Assembly: GCF_014649395.1 (NCBI RefSeq)
Contig: NZ_BMSY01000001.1
Location: 434,001 to 498,000, forward strand
DNA from: Streptomyces aureoverticillatus
GTDB lineage: Bacteria > Actinomycetota > Actinomycetes > Streptomycetales > Streptomycetaceae
Length of the DNA stretch: 64,000 nt
Reading direction: 5' to 3'
Made by a program: the position numbers and the translations under genes. Below the pieces are notes generated by a model that was not told the origin of the DNA, ran no database searches, and saw only the letters and a program-made list of their open reading frames with translations. Positions 37,184-46,637 of the stretch are shown here, piece by piece. Positions within the stretch are counted from its first letter, which is position 1, and each line of letters opens with the position of its first letter.

Positions 37184-37864
37184 ATGACAGACGGCGGCGC
37201 GGGCGGCGCGGTGAAGGTGGCGCGGTGGGCGTCGGGGGCGCAGGTTTTGTGGCGGTACCGGGAGAACGCCGGTGACCGGTTCCACATCTGTCGGCCCGTC
37301 ACCGTCGTGCGGGACGAGGAGGACCTGCTCGCCGTCTGGATGGCCCCGGGCACGGAGTGCGTGAAGCCGGTCCTGGCGGACGGCACCCCGGTCCACCGGG
37401 AGCCCCTGGCCACGCGCTACACCAAGCCCCGTACGACGCGCAGGGACCGCTGGTCCGGCACGGGCGTCCTGAAGCTGGCCCGCCCGGGCGAACCGTGGTC
37501 GGTGTGGCTGTTCTGGGAGCCGGGCTGGCGGTTCAAGAACTGGTATGTGAATTTGGAGGAGCCGCGCACCCGCTGGCACGGCGGTGTGGACTCCGAGGAC
37601 CACTTCCTGGACATCTCCGTGAGCCCGGACAGAAGTTGGCGCTGGCACGACGAGGACGAGTTCGCGCAGGCCCAGCGGGCGGGCCTGATGAGCGCGGAGA
37701 AGGCGGAGCGGGTGCGCGCGGCGGGCCTGCGGGCGGTGGAGGTGATCCGCGCGTGGGGACCCCCCTTCGAGGACGACTGGCCGCACTGGCGGCCCGACCC
37801 GTCCTGGCGGATTCCCGCCCTGCCCGGTGACTGGGACCGTACGCCCGCGCACGTGTCCTCATGA
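37184..37864 (+). CDS. DUF402 (FomD-like) hydrolase
   Basis: The 226-residue protein matches the DUF402/FomD family, with WFKNWYVNLEEP-like residues (here FKNWYVNLEEP), HFLDISVSPDRSW and DEDEF supplying the expected metal/nucleotide site. Characterised members hydrolyse nucleoside tri- or diphosphates or cytidylyl phosphonates. No phosphonate genes are nearby, so this is probably a general nucleotide hydrolase. The ATG lies at a probable transcription start. Confidence 0.8.
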   Translation: MTDGGAGGAVKVARWASGAQVLWRYRENAGDRFHICRPVTVVRDEEDLLAVWMAPGTECVKPVLADGTPVHREPLATRYTKPRTTRRDRWSGTGVLKLARPGEPWSVWLFWEPGWRFKNWYVNLEEPRTRWHGGVDSEDHFLDISVSPDRSWRWHDEDEFAQAQRAGLMSAEKAERVRAAGLRAVEVIRAWGPPFEDDWPHWRPDPSWRIPALPGDWDRTPAHVSS

Positions 37865-37979
37865 GACCCTTGATGCGCCCCCAGGGTTCAAACGTAGGAT
37901 CGTCCTCCGCAAGGGCGCACAGCAGCAACTCCTCGTGCCCCCGCAGCGCCTGACAGGATGTCATCAAGGAGCGGCAGAA

Positions 37980-38657
37980 GTGAGCGAGGGATACAGCGCG
38001 CCCGGCGGCCACGACCGCACGGGCCAGGCCGAGGCGTTCGACGCCATCGGCACGGCCTATGACGTCGCGTTTCCCCACAAGGAGGGCCAGGTTTCGGCCG
38101 GAGAGCGGCTGATCGCCGAACTGCCCGCGGGCTCCCGCGTGCTGGACGTGGGCTGTGGCACCGGCCTGCCCACGGCCCGGCAGCTCACCGACGCGGGGCA
38201 TCGCGTGCTCGGCGTCGACCTGTCGTCCGGAATGCTGGAACTCGCCCGCAAGAACGTACCGCCGCCGGCGGCGGAGTTCCGTCAGGTGGACCTGGCGGAC
38301 CTGCGGGCGACGGGCGAAGGGCCCGGCGCCGTGGGGCAGTTCGACGGGATCGCCTGCTTCTTCGCGCTGTTGATGCTGCCCCGGAAGGAGATACCGTCTG
38401 CTCTTCGGCTGCTGCGGACCCTGCTCAGGCCCGGCGGCCTGCTCGGTCTCTCCATGGTCGAGGCCGATCTGGACGACGCGGCAATTCCGTTCCTGGGGAA
38501 CACAATCCGGGTATCCGGATACCTGCGGGACGAACTGCGGCAGGTCGTGCGGGACGCCGGTTTCGACATCGCCCACGAGGAGTCGTACTCGTACGCCCCG
38601 GCGAGCAGCGACGTACCACCCGAGCACCAGTTATTCCTGCACTGCCGACGCGGCTGA
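37980..38657 (+). CDS. Class I SAM-dependent methyltransferase with a TTA codon
   Basis: The 225-residue protein has methyltransferase motif I VLDVGCGTGLPT (~residue 55), motif II VDLSSGM and LRPGGLLGLSM. The substrate is unknown. The GTG start has AAGGAG 9 nt upstream. Leu218 is encoded by TTA (38631-38633), the rarest Streptomyces codon, read only by the bldA tRNA; it is the only in-frame TTA I found in the window. The full protein should therefore appear late in development. It lies 54 bp before a SpoIIE phosphatase gene in the same direction. Confidence 0.85.
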   Translation: MSEGYSAPGGHDRTGQAEAFDAIGTAYDVAFPHKEGQVSAGERLIAELPAGSRVLDVGCGTGLPTARQLTDAGHRVLGVDLSSGMLELARKNVPPPAAEFRQVDLADLRATGEGPGAVGQFDGIACFFALLMLPRKEIPSALRLLRTLLRPGGLLGLSMVEADLDDAAIPFLGNTIRVSGYLRDELRQVVRDAGFDIAHEESYSYAPASSDVPPEHQLFLHCRRG

Positions 38658-38711
38658 GCAACGCTTGGACGGCGCGCGGCGCGCAGCCCCGGACGGACGG
38701 ATTCGAAACGC

Positions 38712-40832
38712 GTGACGGAGCACCTCAGCCCCTACGAGGGCCGCAAGGCACCAGTTGCCCGGCCACCCGCCCCCGCGGATCCCCGCGGGGCGCTGCTGCG
38801 TGCCCCGGACACGGACGCGCACGGCTCCAGGGGTCCGGGGGCCGGGGGCCCAGGGGGAATCGACGGCATGCCCGCACAGGCCCGCACGGGCGAACAGGAC
38901 GCGGGCACGGGCAGCGAACACGCCCAGTCGTCCACGCCGGCCGCGGACGGGCCGGGCGGCCACCGCCCCCGCCCGGTCCCCGAAGGGGTTCCTTCCCAGC
39001 CACATCCCGGCCCCGACGCGGCCCGCCCCGGCGCCGAGGGCCCCGCGGCCCTGCCCGGCGTGAGCGGCGTGCCGGGCGCCCCCGGCGGCGCCGACCGCCG
39101 CACCGGGCGCCCCCGCCCGCCGGGGCCCGCCGCGATGCGGCGTGACGGCGACCGGCTGCGGTTCGTGGGCGCCGCGACCCGGCGCATCGCCCGCGGCATC
39201 GACCTCGACGAGATCGTGATGGGCCTGTGCCGGGCCACGGTGCCGACGTTCTCGGACGCGATCCTCGTCTATCTGCGCGACCCGCTGCCGGTCGGCGACG
39301 AGCGCCCCGCGGGACCGCTGCTCCTGCGGCTGCGCCGCACCGACCGCATCCCCGAGGACCAGGACACCGACGGCGGCACGCTGCCCGCCCTCCAGGTGCA
39401 GTCCGACCTGTCGTCGGCGGCCGAGATGTGCGAGGTGCGCGTCGGCAGCGCGCTCGCCGAGGTGCTGCGCGGCGTGCGCCCCGTCTTCGCGGACGCCACG
39501 GCGGCGCTCGGCGCGCTGCCCGAGCTGCTCGGCGAGGGGCGCACGGTGCCCGGCGGGCAGCGGGCGATCCTGGCGCCGCTGCGCGGCCGCCGCCGGGTGA
39601 TCGGCGCCGCGGTCTTCCTGCGCCGCCCCGACCGGCACGCCTTCGAGGCCGACGACCTGCTCGTGGCCGCCCAGCTCGCCACGCACAGCGCCCTCGGCAT
39701 CGACAAGGCCGTCCTGTACGGCCGCGAGGCGTACATCGCGGACGAGTTGCAGCGCACGATGCTGCCCGAGACCCTGCCGCGCGCCACCGGCGTGCGCCTC
39801 GCCTCGCGCTACCTCCCGGCCGCCGAGACCGCCCGCGTCGGCGGCGACTGGTACGACGCGATCCCGCTGCCGGGCAGCCGGGTCGCGCTCGTCGTCGGCG
39901 ACGTCATGGGGCACTCGATGACGTCCGCCGCGATCATGGGCCAGCTCCGCACCACCGCGCAGACCCTCGCCGGGCTCGACCTGCCGCCCCAGGAGGTCCT
40001 GCACCACCTCGACGAGCAGGCCCAGCGCCTCGGCTCGGACCGCATGGCCACCTGCCTGTACGCCGTGTACGACCCGGTGTCGCACCGCATCACCATCGCC
40101 AACGCCGGCCACCCGCCGCCGGTCCTGCTGCACCTGGGCGGCCGCGCCGAGGTGCTGCGGGTGCCACCGGACGCGCCCATCGGCGTCGGCGGCGTCGACT
40201 TCGAGGCCGTCGAGCTGGACGCCCCGGCCGGCGCCACGCTGCTCCTCTATACGGACGGCCTGGTGGAGTCCCGGCTGCGCGACGTCTGGACCGGCATAGA
40301 GCAGCTGCGCGAGCGGCTCGCCGCCACCGCCCAGCTCACCGGGCCCGACCACCCGCCGCCGCTGGAAGCCCTGTGCGACGAGGTCCTCGACATGCTCGGC
40401 CCCGGCGACCGCGACGACGACATCGCGCTGCTCGCCGCCCGCTTCGACGGGATCGCGCCGAGCGACGTGGCGTACTGGTTCCTGGAGCCGGAGGACGCCA
40501 CCCCGGCGCGGGCCCGCAGGCTCGCCCGCAGCGCCCTGGAGCGCTGGGGCCTGACCGACCTGAACGACGCGGTCGAACTCCTTGTCAGCGAGGTCGTCAC
40601 CAACGCCGTGCGGTACGCGACGCGGCCCATCACGCTGCGGCTGCTGCGTACGGACGTACTGCGCTGCGAGGTCGGCGACGACGTGCCGCAGCTGCCGCGG
40701 CTGCGCCAGGCGCGCGCCACGGACGAGGGCGGACGCGGGCTCTACCTGGTCAACAGGCTGGCACGGCGGTGGGGCGCCACCCGGCTGAGCACGGGGAAGG
40801 TGGTCTGGTTCGAGCTGAATCAGAACGGCTGA
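38712..40832 (+). CDS. GAF-SpoIIE phosphatase with C-terminal HATPase
   Basis: The 706-residue regulator has a Pro/Gly-rich N-terminus (~1-150), a GAF-like domain (~155-345), a PP2C/SpoIIE phosphatase (~350-590, GGDWYDA, GDVMGHSM, NAGHPPP and LLYTDGLVESR) and an RsbW-like HATPase (~600-700, LVSEVVTNAVRYA and DEGGRGLYLV). It probably switches an anti-sigma/anti-anti-sigma pathway in response to a ligand bound by GAF. It is a shorter relative of the protein at 5711-8725, without PAS domains. Downstream lies the catalase gene. Confidence 0.92.
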   Translation: MTEHLSPYEGRKAPVARPPAPADPRGALLRAPDTDAHGSRGPGAGGPGGIDGMPAQARTGEQDAGTGSEHAQSSTPAADGPGGHRPRPVPEGVPSQPHPGPDAARPGAEGPAALPGVSGVPGAPGGADRRTGRPRPPGPAAMRRDGDRLRFVGAATRRIARGIDLDEIVMGLCRATVPTFSDAILVYLRDPLPVGDERPAGPLLLRLRRTDRIPEDQDTDGGTLPALQVQSDLSSAAEMCEVRVGSALAEVLRGVRPVFADATAALGALPELLGEGRTVPGGQRAILAPLRGRRRVIGAAVFLRRPDRHAFEADDLLVAAQLATHSALGIDKAVLYGREAYIADELQRTMLPETLPRATGVRLASRYLPAAETARVGGDWYDAIPLPGSRVALVVGDVMGHSMTSAAIMGQLRTTAQTLAGLDLPPQEVLHHLDEQAQRLGSDRMATCLYAVYDPVSHRITIANAGHPPPVLLHLGGRAEVLRVPPDAPIGVGGVDFEAVELDAPAGATLLLYTDGLVESRLRDVWTGIEQLRERLAATAQLTGPDHPPPLEALCDEVLDMLGPGDRDDDIALLAARFDGIAPSDVAYWFLEPEDATPARARRLARSALERWGLTDLNDAVELLVSEVVTNAVRYATRPITLRLLRTDVLRCEVGDDVPQLPRLRQARATDEGGRGLYLVNRLARRWGATRLSTGKVVWFELNQNG

Positions 40833-40996
40833 CCGGGATCTCCCAGAGGCCCCGGCCGGATCCTGGACGGACCCTGCCCGGAACTGAGCTGAAATTGGAC
40901 CCCGTCCAAATGTTGCCGACAACTCGTCGGCGGAGTTGACTGGCGTGGTGAACGAAGCGACCTGACACAACCCTCATGCATGACGGGAGGACGCTC

Positions 40997-42466
40997 GTGA
41001 CCGACGCATCCCGACAGGTGCCGCAGACCACGAACAACGCAGGCGTACCGGTGGAGAGCGATGAGCACTCGCTGACCGTCGGCTCCAACGGTCCCATCCT
41101 GCTCCAGGACCACTATCTGATCGAGAAGATGGCCCAGTTCAACCGTGAACGGGTCCCGGAGCGGGTCGTGCACGCCAAGGGCAGTGGCGCGTACGGCATC
41201 TTCGAGGTCACCAACGACGTCAGCCAGTTCACCAAGGCCGATCTGTTCCAGCCCGGCAGGCGCACGGAGATGCTGGCCCGCTTCTCCACCGTCGCCGGTG
41301 AGCAGGGCTCGCCCGACACCTGGCGCGACCCGCGCGGGTTCGCGCTGAAGTTCTACACGGAACACGGCAACTACGACATGGTGGGCAACAACACCCCCAT
41401 CTTCTTCGTCCGTGACCCGATCAAGTTCCAGGACTTCATCCGCTCCCAGAAGCGCACCCTGGACAGCGCGGTGCGCGACCACGACATGCAGTGGGACTTC
41501 TGGACGCTGTCCCCGGAGTCCGCGCACATGGTGACGTGGCTGATGGGCGACCGCGGCATCCCGAAGACGTACCGCCACATGAACGGGTACTCGTCCCACA
41601 CCTATATGTGGATCAACGCCGGCGGCGAGAAGTTCTGGGTGAAGTACCACTTCAAGACCGACCAGGGCATCGACTTCCTGACCCAGGACGAGGCGGACGA
41701 GCTGGCCGGGTCGGACGGCGACCTGCACCGCAGGGACCTGTTCGAGTCGATCAAGCGCGGCGACCACCCGAGCTGGACGCTCAAGGTCCAGGTCATGCCG
41801 TTCGACGACGCCCCGGACTACCGCTTCAACCCGTTCGACCTGACGAAGGTGTGGCCGCACGGCGACTACCCGCTCATCGACGTCGGCCGGATGACGCTGA
41901 ACAAGAACCCCGAGGATTTCTTCGTCCACATCGAACAGGCCGCGTTCGAGCCCTCCAACATGGTGCCCGGCATCGGCCCGTCCCCGGACAAGATGCTGCT
42001 CGGGCGGCTGTTCTCGTACCCCGACACGCACCGCTACCGGATCGGCCCCAACTACGCCCAGCTGCCGCCGAACCGCGCGCACTCGGCCGTCAACTCGTAC
42101 GCGAAGGACGGCCCGATGCGGTACGAGCCGGCCAACATCGCCCGCCCGTACGCGCCCAACTCGTACGGCGGCCCGTCCGCCCCCGTCCAGGAGTCCGTCG
42201 ACCCGGCGGGCTGGCAGACGGCCGGCGAGATGGTGCGCGAGGCGTACAAACCGCACCGCGAGGACGACGACTTCGGCCAGGCCGGCACGCAGGTGCGGCA
42301 GGTGCTCGACGACGCGGCGCGCGAGCGCCTGGTGTCGAACATCAGCGGCCACCTCCTCGACGGCGTCTCCCGCCCGGTCCTCGACCGCGCGCTCCAGTAC
42401 TGGCGCAACGTCGACAAGGAGCTTGGCGACAAGGTCGCGGCCCGGGTCAACGGCGCCGGGAAGTAG
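40997..42466 (+). CDS. katA: Monofunctional heme catalase
   Basis: The 489-residue enzyme converts hydrogen peroxide to water and oxygen. Distal heme His is in [12 protein letters not shown], the Asn in [10 protein letters not shown], and the proximal Tyr in [14 protein letters not shown]. The size is that of small-subunit catalases. The GTG at 40997 follows GGGAGG by 6 nt; an ATG 21 nt upstream is a weaker choice. In Streptomyces such catalases are controlled by Fur-like CatR, but no regulator gene is adjacent here; oxyR is 7 kb away. Confidence 0.96.
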   Translation: MTDASRQVPQTTNNAGVPVESDEHSLTVGSNGPILLQDHYLIEKMAQFNRERVPERVVHAKGSGAYGIFEVTNDVSQFTKADLFQPGRRTEMLARFSTVAGEQGSPDTWRDPRGFALKFYTEHGNYDMVGNNTPIFFVRDPIKFQDFIRSQKRTLDSAVRDHDMQWDFWTLSPESAHMVTWLMGDRGIPKTYRHMNGYSSHTYMWINAGGEKFWVKYHFKTDQGIDFLTQDEADELAGSDGDLHRRDLFESIKRGDHPSWTLKVQVMPFDDAPDYRFNPFDLTKVWPHGDYPLIDVGRMTLNKNPEDFFVHIEQAAFEPSNMVPGIGPSPDKMLLGRLFSYPDTHRYRIGPNYAQLPPNRAHSAVNSYAKDGPMRYEPANIARPYAPNSYGGPSAPVQESVDPAGWQTAGEMVREAYKPHREDDDFGQAGTQVRQVLDDAARERLVSNISGHLLDGVSRPVLDRALQYWRNVDKELGDKVAARVNGAGK

Positions 42467-42479
42467 GCCCGTACGCTCG

Positions 42480-42515
42480 GAAGGCGCCCGGAACCTCGCG
42501 GTTCCGGGCGCCTTC
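42480..42515. terminator. Hairpin between catalase and PBP genes
   Basis: A perfect 15-bp stem around CTCGCG lies just after the catalase stop and can serve both convergent genes. Confidence 0.88.
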
Positions 42516-42538
42516 GTCGCGCTGAGCGGGCGCGGTAC

Positions 42539-42590
42539 GCGCCCTGAAGGGGCGCGGGGAACTGCGCGACCAGCCCCCACCGGCCCGCAG
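42539..42590. repeat. Dispersed intergenic repeat B, copy 1
   Basis: A small GCGCCC/GGGCGC hairpin is followed by GGGGAACTGCGCGACCAGCC. The same order occurs at 58272-58322. This sequence family is widespread in Streptomyces intergenic regions, as I recall. Confidence 0.75.
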
Positions 42591-42622
42591 GGGCGCATCA
42601 CCGCACATCCAGCGCGAAGCGC

Positions 42623-45100
42623 TCAGCGGTCGTCCGACCTGTCCCGGTCCGAGCGGTCCGCCCGCTCGTCGTCGTCCGGAGGATCCGGGATCCCCCATGT
42701 CGGCGGCGGCGACGTCGGCGTCGTCGGCGGAGGCGTCGTCGGCGGCTTGGTGGACGGCGGCTTCGTCGACGGGGTCGTCGGCGGCGTCGTCGTCGGCGGC
42801 TTGGTGGACGGCGGCTTCGTCGACGGCTCATCGTCGTCGTCCGGCGTGGTGGGCGGCGCCGACGGCGTCTCGGGCGCCTGCGTCGTCGGGTCGGGCGGCG
42901 GGGCGACACCGACACCCATGTCCGTGTCGAGGCTGAACTTGCTGCGCGAGCCCGTCGCGTTGAACGTGTACGCCGCCCAGATCTCGGCCGGGAAGCTGCC
43001 GCCGTCGACCCGCGGCATGCCGCCCGCGCCCTTCATGGACACCTGCGCGCCGCGCTTCAGCTTCCCCTCGTCCTTCGGCAGCTCGCCGAACAGGCCGACG
43101 GACGTGACCAGCTTCGGCGTATAGCCCACGAACCAGGCGGACTTGTTGTCGTCGGACGTACCGGTCTTGCCCGCGACCTGCTGGCCCTTGCGGTTGGACG
43201 CGTCGCGCACCGACCGCTTGGCCGTGCCGTCGTCGACCACGCCGGTCAGCACGGAGGTGACGGAGTCGGCGGCGCCCCGGCTGATGACCCGGTCGCCGAT
43301 CGCGTCCGGCAGGTCGATGGAGCGGTCCTTGTGCTCGACGGACTTCACCAGCTGCGGCGTGACCTTCTTGCCGTGGTTGTCGAGCGTCGCGTACACGCCC
43401 GCCATCTCCAGCGGGCTCGCGCCCATCGAGCCCAGGGTCTGCGCGGGCACGGCGGGCAGGCCCTTGGTGTCCATGCCCAGCTTGCCCGCGGTCTCCAGGA
43501 CCTTGTCCATCTTCACGTCCACGCCCATCTGCGCGAAGACGGAGTTGATGGACTTGTTCATCGCGGTCTGCACGGTGACCTGGCCGTAGGAGTGGCCGTC
43601 CTCGTTCGGCGGCGCGAAGCCGATGTCGCTGCCGACGACCGGGCGCTTGCTGCGGCCGCTGTAGATCGTGTTCGCGGTGATCGGCTTGCCGCTCTGCGTC
43701 GTGGCGCGCTCCTCCAGGGCGGCGGCGAGGATCAGCGGCTTGAAGGTGGAGGCCGGCTGGTAGTCGGTGCGGGTCGCGTTGTTCGTGTAGTGCTCGGTGT
43801 AGCCGCGGCCGCCGTACATGGCGACGATCCCGCCGGTCTTCGGGTCGACGGACACCGCGCCGGCCTGCACCCGCGCGTCCGCCTTGCGCTTGCCCGGCTC
43901 CAGCCTGTCGTTGAGCTTCTTGTCGACCGACTTCTCCAGCTCGCGCTGCTTCTTGCGGTCGATGTTCAGCGTGACGGTGTAACCGCCGGCCCTGACCTGC
44001 GCCTCCGCCTCGGACTTGGTGTAGCCCTGCTTGACCAGGCGCTGCTGGAGGATCGCGTTGGCGGCCTCCACCAGATAGCCGGTCTGGCCCTTCATCTCGG
44101 GCCGCGGCTTCGGCGCTTGCGGCACCGGGAACTTCAGGCCGTCGCGCTCGGCGGCGGGCAGCCAGCCCTCCTCGACCATGTTGTTCAGTACGTAGTTCCA
44201 GCGCTCCTTGACCAGCTTCCGGCCGGTGGGCGTGGCGTTCGTCCAGTCGTACGAACTCGGGGCCTGGAGCAGGGCGGCGAGGTAGGCGCCCTGCGCGACG
44301 TCCAGCTTCTCGGCGTCCACGCCGTAGTAGGCCTGGGCGGCGGCCTGGATGCCGTAGGCGTCGCGGCCGTAGTAGCTGGTGTTGATGTAGCCCGCGAGGA
44401 TGTCGTCCTTGCTCTTCTCGCGGTCCACCTTCAGCGAGATGACCAGTTCCTTCAGCTTGCGCGAGACGGTCTGGTCCTGCGTCAGGTAGTAGTTCTTGAC
44501 GTACTGCTGGGTGATCGTGGAGCCGCCCTGCTTGCCCTTGCCCGCCAGGGTGTTGAGGACACCGCGGGCGGTGCCCTTCAGGTCCACGCCCGAGTCCTTG
44601 TAGAAGGACTTGTTCTCCGCGGCGACGAAGGTGCGCTGGACCGTCTTCGGCACCTTGTCGAGGTCGATGATCTCGCGGTTCATCTTGCCCTGGCGGGCCA
44701 GGAGCGAGCCGTCGCTGTACTTGTAGACGTTGCTCTGCAGCCTCGCCGCGGCGTTGCCCTTGGGGATGTCCACGACCAGGTAGAGGACGACGAAGCCGAG
44801 CATGCCGAGCAGGATGAAGCCGAAGAAGTAGCCGATCAGCTTCTTCCAGGTGAAGAAGCGGCGGATGCCGGTGCGCTTGGGCTTGGCGGCGCGGCCGCGG
44901 CGGGACGCGCGGCCTCCTGAGCCCTCACCGGCGGGGCCTATGCCGACCGGTTCGCCGCCCGCGGTGCCCTCCGCGGATCCCTCGGCGGAAGGGCCCCCGA
45001 CCGACGGACTGCCGGTGGCCGGGGCGCCGCCGGACGGGCGGCCGCGCGCTGCCCGGCGCGCACCGCGCTGCCGCGCTTTTCGCTCTTCCGCTCGGCCCAT
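42623..45100 (-). CDS. Class A penicillin-binding protein (transglycosylase/transpeptidase)
   Basis: The 825-residue protein has a basic cytoplasmic tail (~1-85), one membrane segment (~88-112), a GT51 glycosyltransferase domain (~125-305; AAENKSFYKDSG and GGSTITQQ) and a transpeptidase domain (~370-690; STFK, SIN and KTGTS). It polymerises and crosslinks peptidoglycan. In the first GT51 motif the catalytic Glu is kept but the usual Asp and His are Asn and Asp, a variant common in actinobacteria. The C-terminus (~720-825) is Pro/Thr-rich, containing two copies of STKPPSTKPPT, and ends in acidic/basic residues. Two identical 35-bp DNA segments at 42738 and 42792 encode the repeats. Confidence 0.94.
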   Translation of the reverse strand: MGRAEERKARQRGARRAARGRPSGGAPATGSPSVGGPSAEGSAEGTAGGEPVGIGPAGEGSGGRASRRGRAAKPKRTGIRRFFTWKKLIGYFFGFILLGMLGFVVLYLVVDIPKGNAAARLQSNVYKYSDGSLLARQGKMNREIIDLDKVPKTVQRTFVAAENKSFYKDSGVDLKGTARGVLNTLAGKGKQGGSTITQQYVKNYYLTQDQTVSRKLKELVISLKVDREKSKDDILAGYINTSYYGRDAYGIQAAAQAYYGVDAEKLDVAQGAYLAALLQAPSSYDWTNATPTGRKLVKERWNYVLNNMVEEGWLPAAERDGLKFPVPQAPKPRPEMKGQTGYLVEAANAILQQRLVKQGYTKSEAEAQVRAGGYTVTLNIDRKKQRELEKSVDKKLNDRLEPGKRKADARVQAGAVSVDPKTGGIVAMYGGRGYTEHYTNNATRTDYQPASTFKPLILAAALEERATTQSGKPITANTIYSGRSKRPVVGSDIGFAPPNEDGHSYGQVTVQTAMNKSINSVFAQMGVDVKMDKVLETAGKLGMDTKGLPAVPAQTLGSMGASPLEMAGVYATLDNHGKKVTPQLVKSVEHKDRSIDLPDAIGDRVISRGAADSVTSVLTGVVDDGTAKRSVRDASNRKGQQVAGKTGTSDDNKSAWFVGYTPKLVTSVGLFGELPKDEGKLKRGAQVSMKGAGGMPRVDGGSFPAEIWAAYTFNATGSRSKFSLDTDMGVGVAPPPDPTTQAPETPSAPPTTPDDDDEPSTKPPSTKPPTTTPPTTPSTKPPSTKPPTTPPPTTPTSPPPTWGIPDPPDDDERADRSDRDRSDDR

Positions 45101-45384
45101 GACTGTGACTGCTCCGCTTCGTCTCGTCGTCGTACTTCTCGGTACCGGTGGGTCCGCGGACGTCCCCGTACCCGTACCCGTGGCAACTCAGGTCAGCTCA
45201 TGAAGCTAACACCGCGCCAGAGGACAAACTCCCCACGATCCGGCCTTTTCCGGACGTGACAATCAGCACCCATCACTGGGGAACCAGTGCTGTCCCACCC
45301 AAATCGACTCCCCAGAGCCACGGACGGTTGCCCGCGCCCCGAACACACGACCCACAAACCGCCTGCGGCCGACCTACACACTGC
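45101..45384. other. Gap between PBP and PadR genes
   Basis: This divergent intergenic region should hold the PBP promoter. Apart from short CCCGTACCCGTACCCGTGG repeats near 45168 I see no gene or RNA. Confidence 0.5.
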
Positions 45385-45419
45385 ACGTATACATGCGGCG
45401 TATACGTGGTGTGTATAGT
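45385..45419 (+). promoter_or_regulatory. PadR operator and -10 box
   Basis: ACGTATAC-N7-GTATACGT (45385-45407) is a perfect 8-bp inverted repeat overlapping the -35 region. A TATAGT -10 box (45414-45419) ends 7 nt before the PadR ATG. This is the expected layout for PadR autorepression of a leaderless operon. Confidence 0.7.
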
Positions 45420-45426
45420 GCTCCGC

Positions 45427-45954
45427 ATGTCCATCGGTCACACCCTTCTCGGGCTCCTCGAATCCGGGCCCCGCCACGGCTACGACCTCAAGCGCGCCTT
45501 CGACGAGAAGTTCGGGCACGACAAGCCGCTGCACTACGGCCAGGTCTACTCGACCATGTCCCGGCTCCTGAAGAACGGCCTCGTCGAGGTCGACGGCATA
45601 GAGGCGGGCGGCGGCCCCGAGCGCAAGCGGTACGCCATCACCGAGGCGGGCATCACCGATGTCCAGCGGTGGCTGGCGACCCCGGAGAAGCCGGAGCCCT
45701 ACCTCCAGTCGACGCTCTACACCAAGGTCGTCCTCGCGCTGCTCACCCACCGCGACGCCGCCGACATCCTCGACACCCAGCGCGCCGAACACCTGCGCCT
45801 GATGCGGATCCTCACCGACCGCAAGCGGAAGGGCGATCTCGCCGATCAGCTCATCTGCGACCACGCCCTGTTCCATCTCGAAGCCGACCTGCGCTGGCTG
45901 GAGCTCACCTCCGCCCGTCTGGGCAAGCTCGCCAAGGAGGTGCTCCCCGGATGA
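45427..45954 (+). CDS. PadR-family repressor
   Basis: The 175-residue protein has the PadR winged helix (HTLLGLLESGPRHGYDLKRAF, YGQVYSTMSRLLKNGLVE) and a C-terminal helical dimerisation domain. PadR regulators commonly control a linked ABC efflux pump and are released by the exported compound. Its stop overlaps the next start (ATGA), and a perfect inverted repeat lies directly upstream, so it almost certainly represses its own operon. Confidence 0.94.
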   Translation: MSIGHTLLGLLESGPRHGYDLKRAFDEKFGHDKPLHYGQVYSTMSRLLKNGLVEVDGIEAGGGPERKRYAITEAGITDVQRWLATPEKPEPYLQSTLYTKVVLALLTHRDAADILDTQRAEHLRLMRILTDRKRKGDLADQLICDHALFHLEADLRWLELTSARLGKLAKEVLPG

Positions 45955-46637
45955 CCCCCGCGGGTTCCCTGCTGACCGCCGACGGACTGCGCAAGACGTA
46001 CGGCCCGACCACCGCGCTCGACGACGCCGAGTTCTCCATACACCCCGGCGAGATCGTCGCCGTGATGGGCCCCTCCGGCTCCGGCAAGTCCACGCTCCTG
46101 CACTGCCTCGCCGGCATCGTGCGCCCCGACGCGGGCGAGATCACGTACAACGGGCAGCTCCTGACGGGCATGAGCGACACCGCTCTGAGCGCCCTGCGCC
46201 GCAGCGAGTTCGGGTTCGTGTTCCAGTTCGGGCAGCTGGTCCCGGAGTTGACCTGCCTGGAGAACGTGGCGCTGCCGCTGCGGCTCAACGGCACCAAGCG
46301 CAAGGACGCCGAGCGGACCGCCCTGACCTGGATGGAGCGCCTGGAGGTCGACGACGTGCGCGACAAGCGTCCCGGCCAGGCCTCCGGCGGCCAGGGCCAG
46401 CGCGTCGCGGTGGCCCGCGCCCTGGTCACCAACCCGCGCGTGCTGTTCGCGGACGAGCCCACCGGCGCCCTCGACTCCCTCAACGGCGAGCGGGTGATGG
46501 AGCTGTTGACCGACGCCGCCCGCTCCACCCACGCCGCCGTCGTCCTCGTCACCCACGAGACCCGGGTCGCCGCCTACTCCGACCGCGAGATCGTCGTACG
46601 CGACGGCAAGTCACGGGACATGGAGCGGCTGGTATGA
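45951..46637 (+). CDS. ABC transporter ATPase (MacB/LolD type)
   Basis: The 228-residue ATPase has Walker A GPSGSGKST, the Q-loop, a signature ASGGQGQR (first residue Ala instead of Leu) and Walker B VLFADEPTGALD with the LolD-type D-loop. It powers the FtsX-like permease encoded next, with which it overlaps by ATGA. Systems of this type remove antimicrobial peptides or act in mechanotransmission rather than ordinary transport. Confidence 0.93.
   Translation: MTPAGSLLTADGLRKTYGPTTALDDAEFSIHPGEIVAVMGPSGSGKSTLLHCLAGIVRPDAGEITYNGQLLTGMSDTALSALRRSEFGFVFQFGQLVPELTCLENVALPLRLNGTKRKDAERTALTWMERLEVDDVRDKRPGQASGGQGQRVAVARALVTNPRVLFADEPTGALDSLNGERVMELLTDAARSTHAAVVLVTHETRVAAYSDREIVVRDGKSRDMERLV

Noticed and set aside
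35390..37852. 800-codon minus-strand frame across fumC and DUF402
   Set aside because: It spans two proven genes on the other strand and the palindromic element, with no motif.
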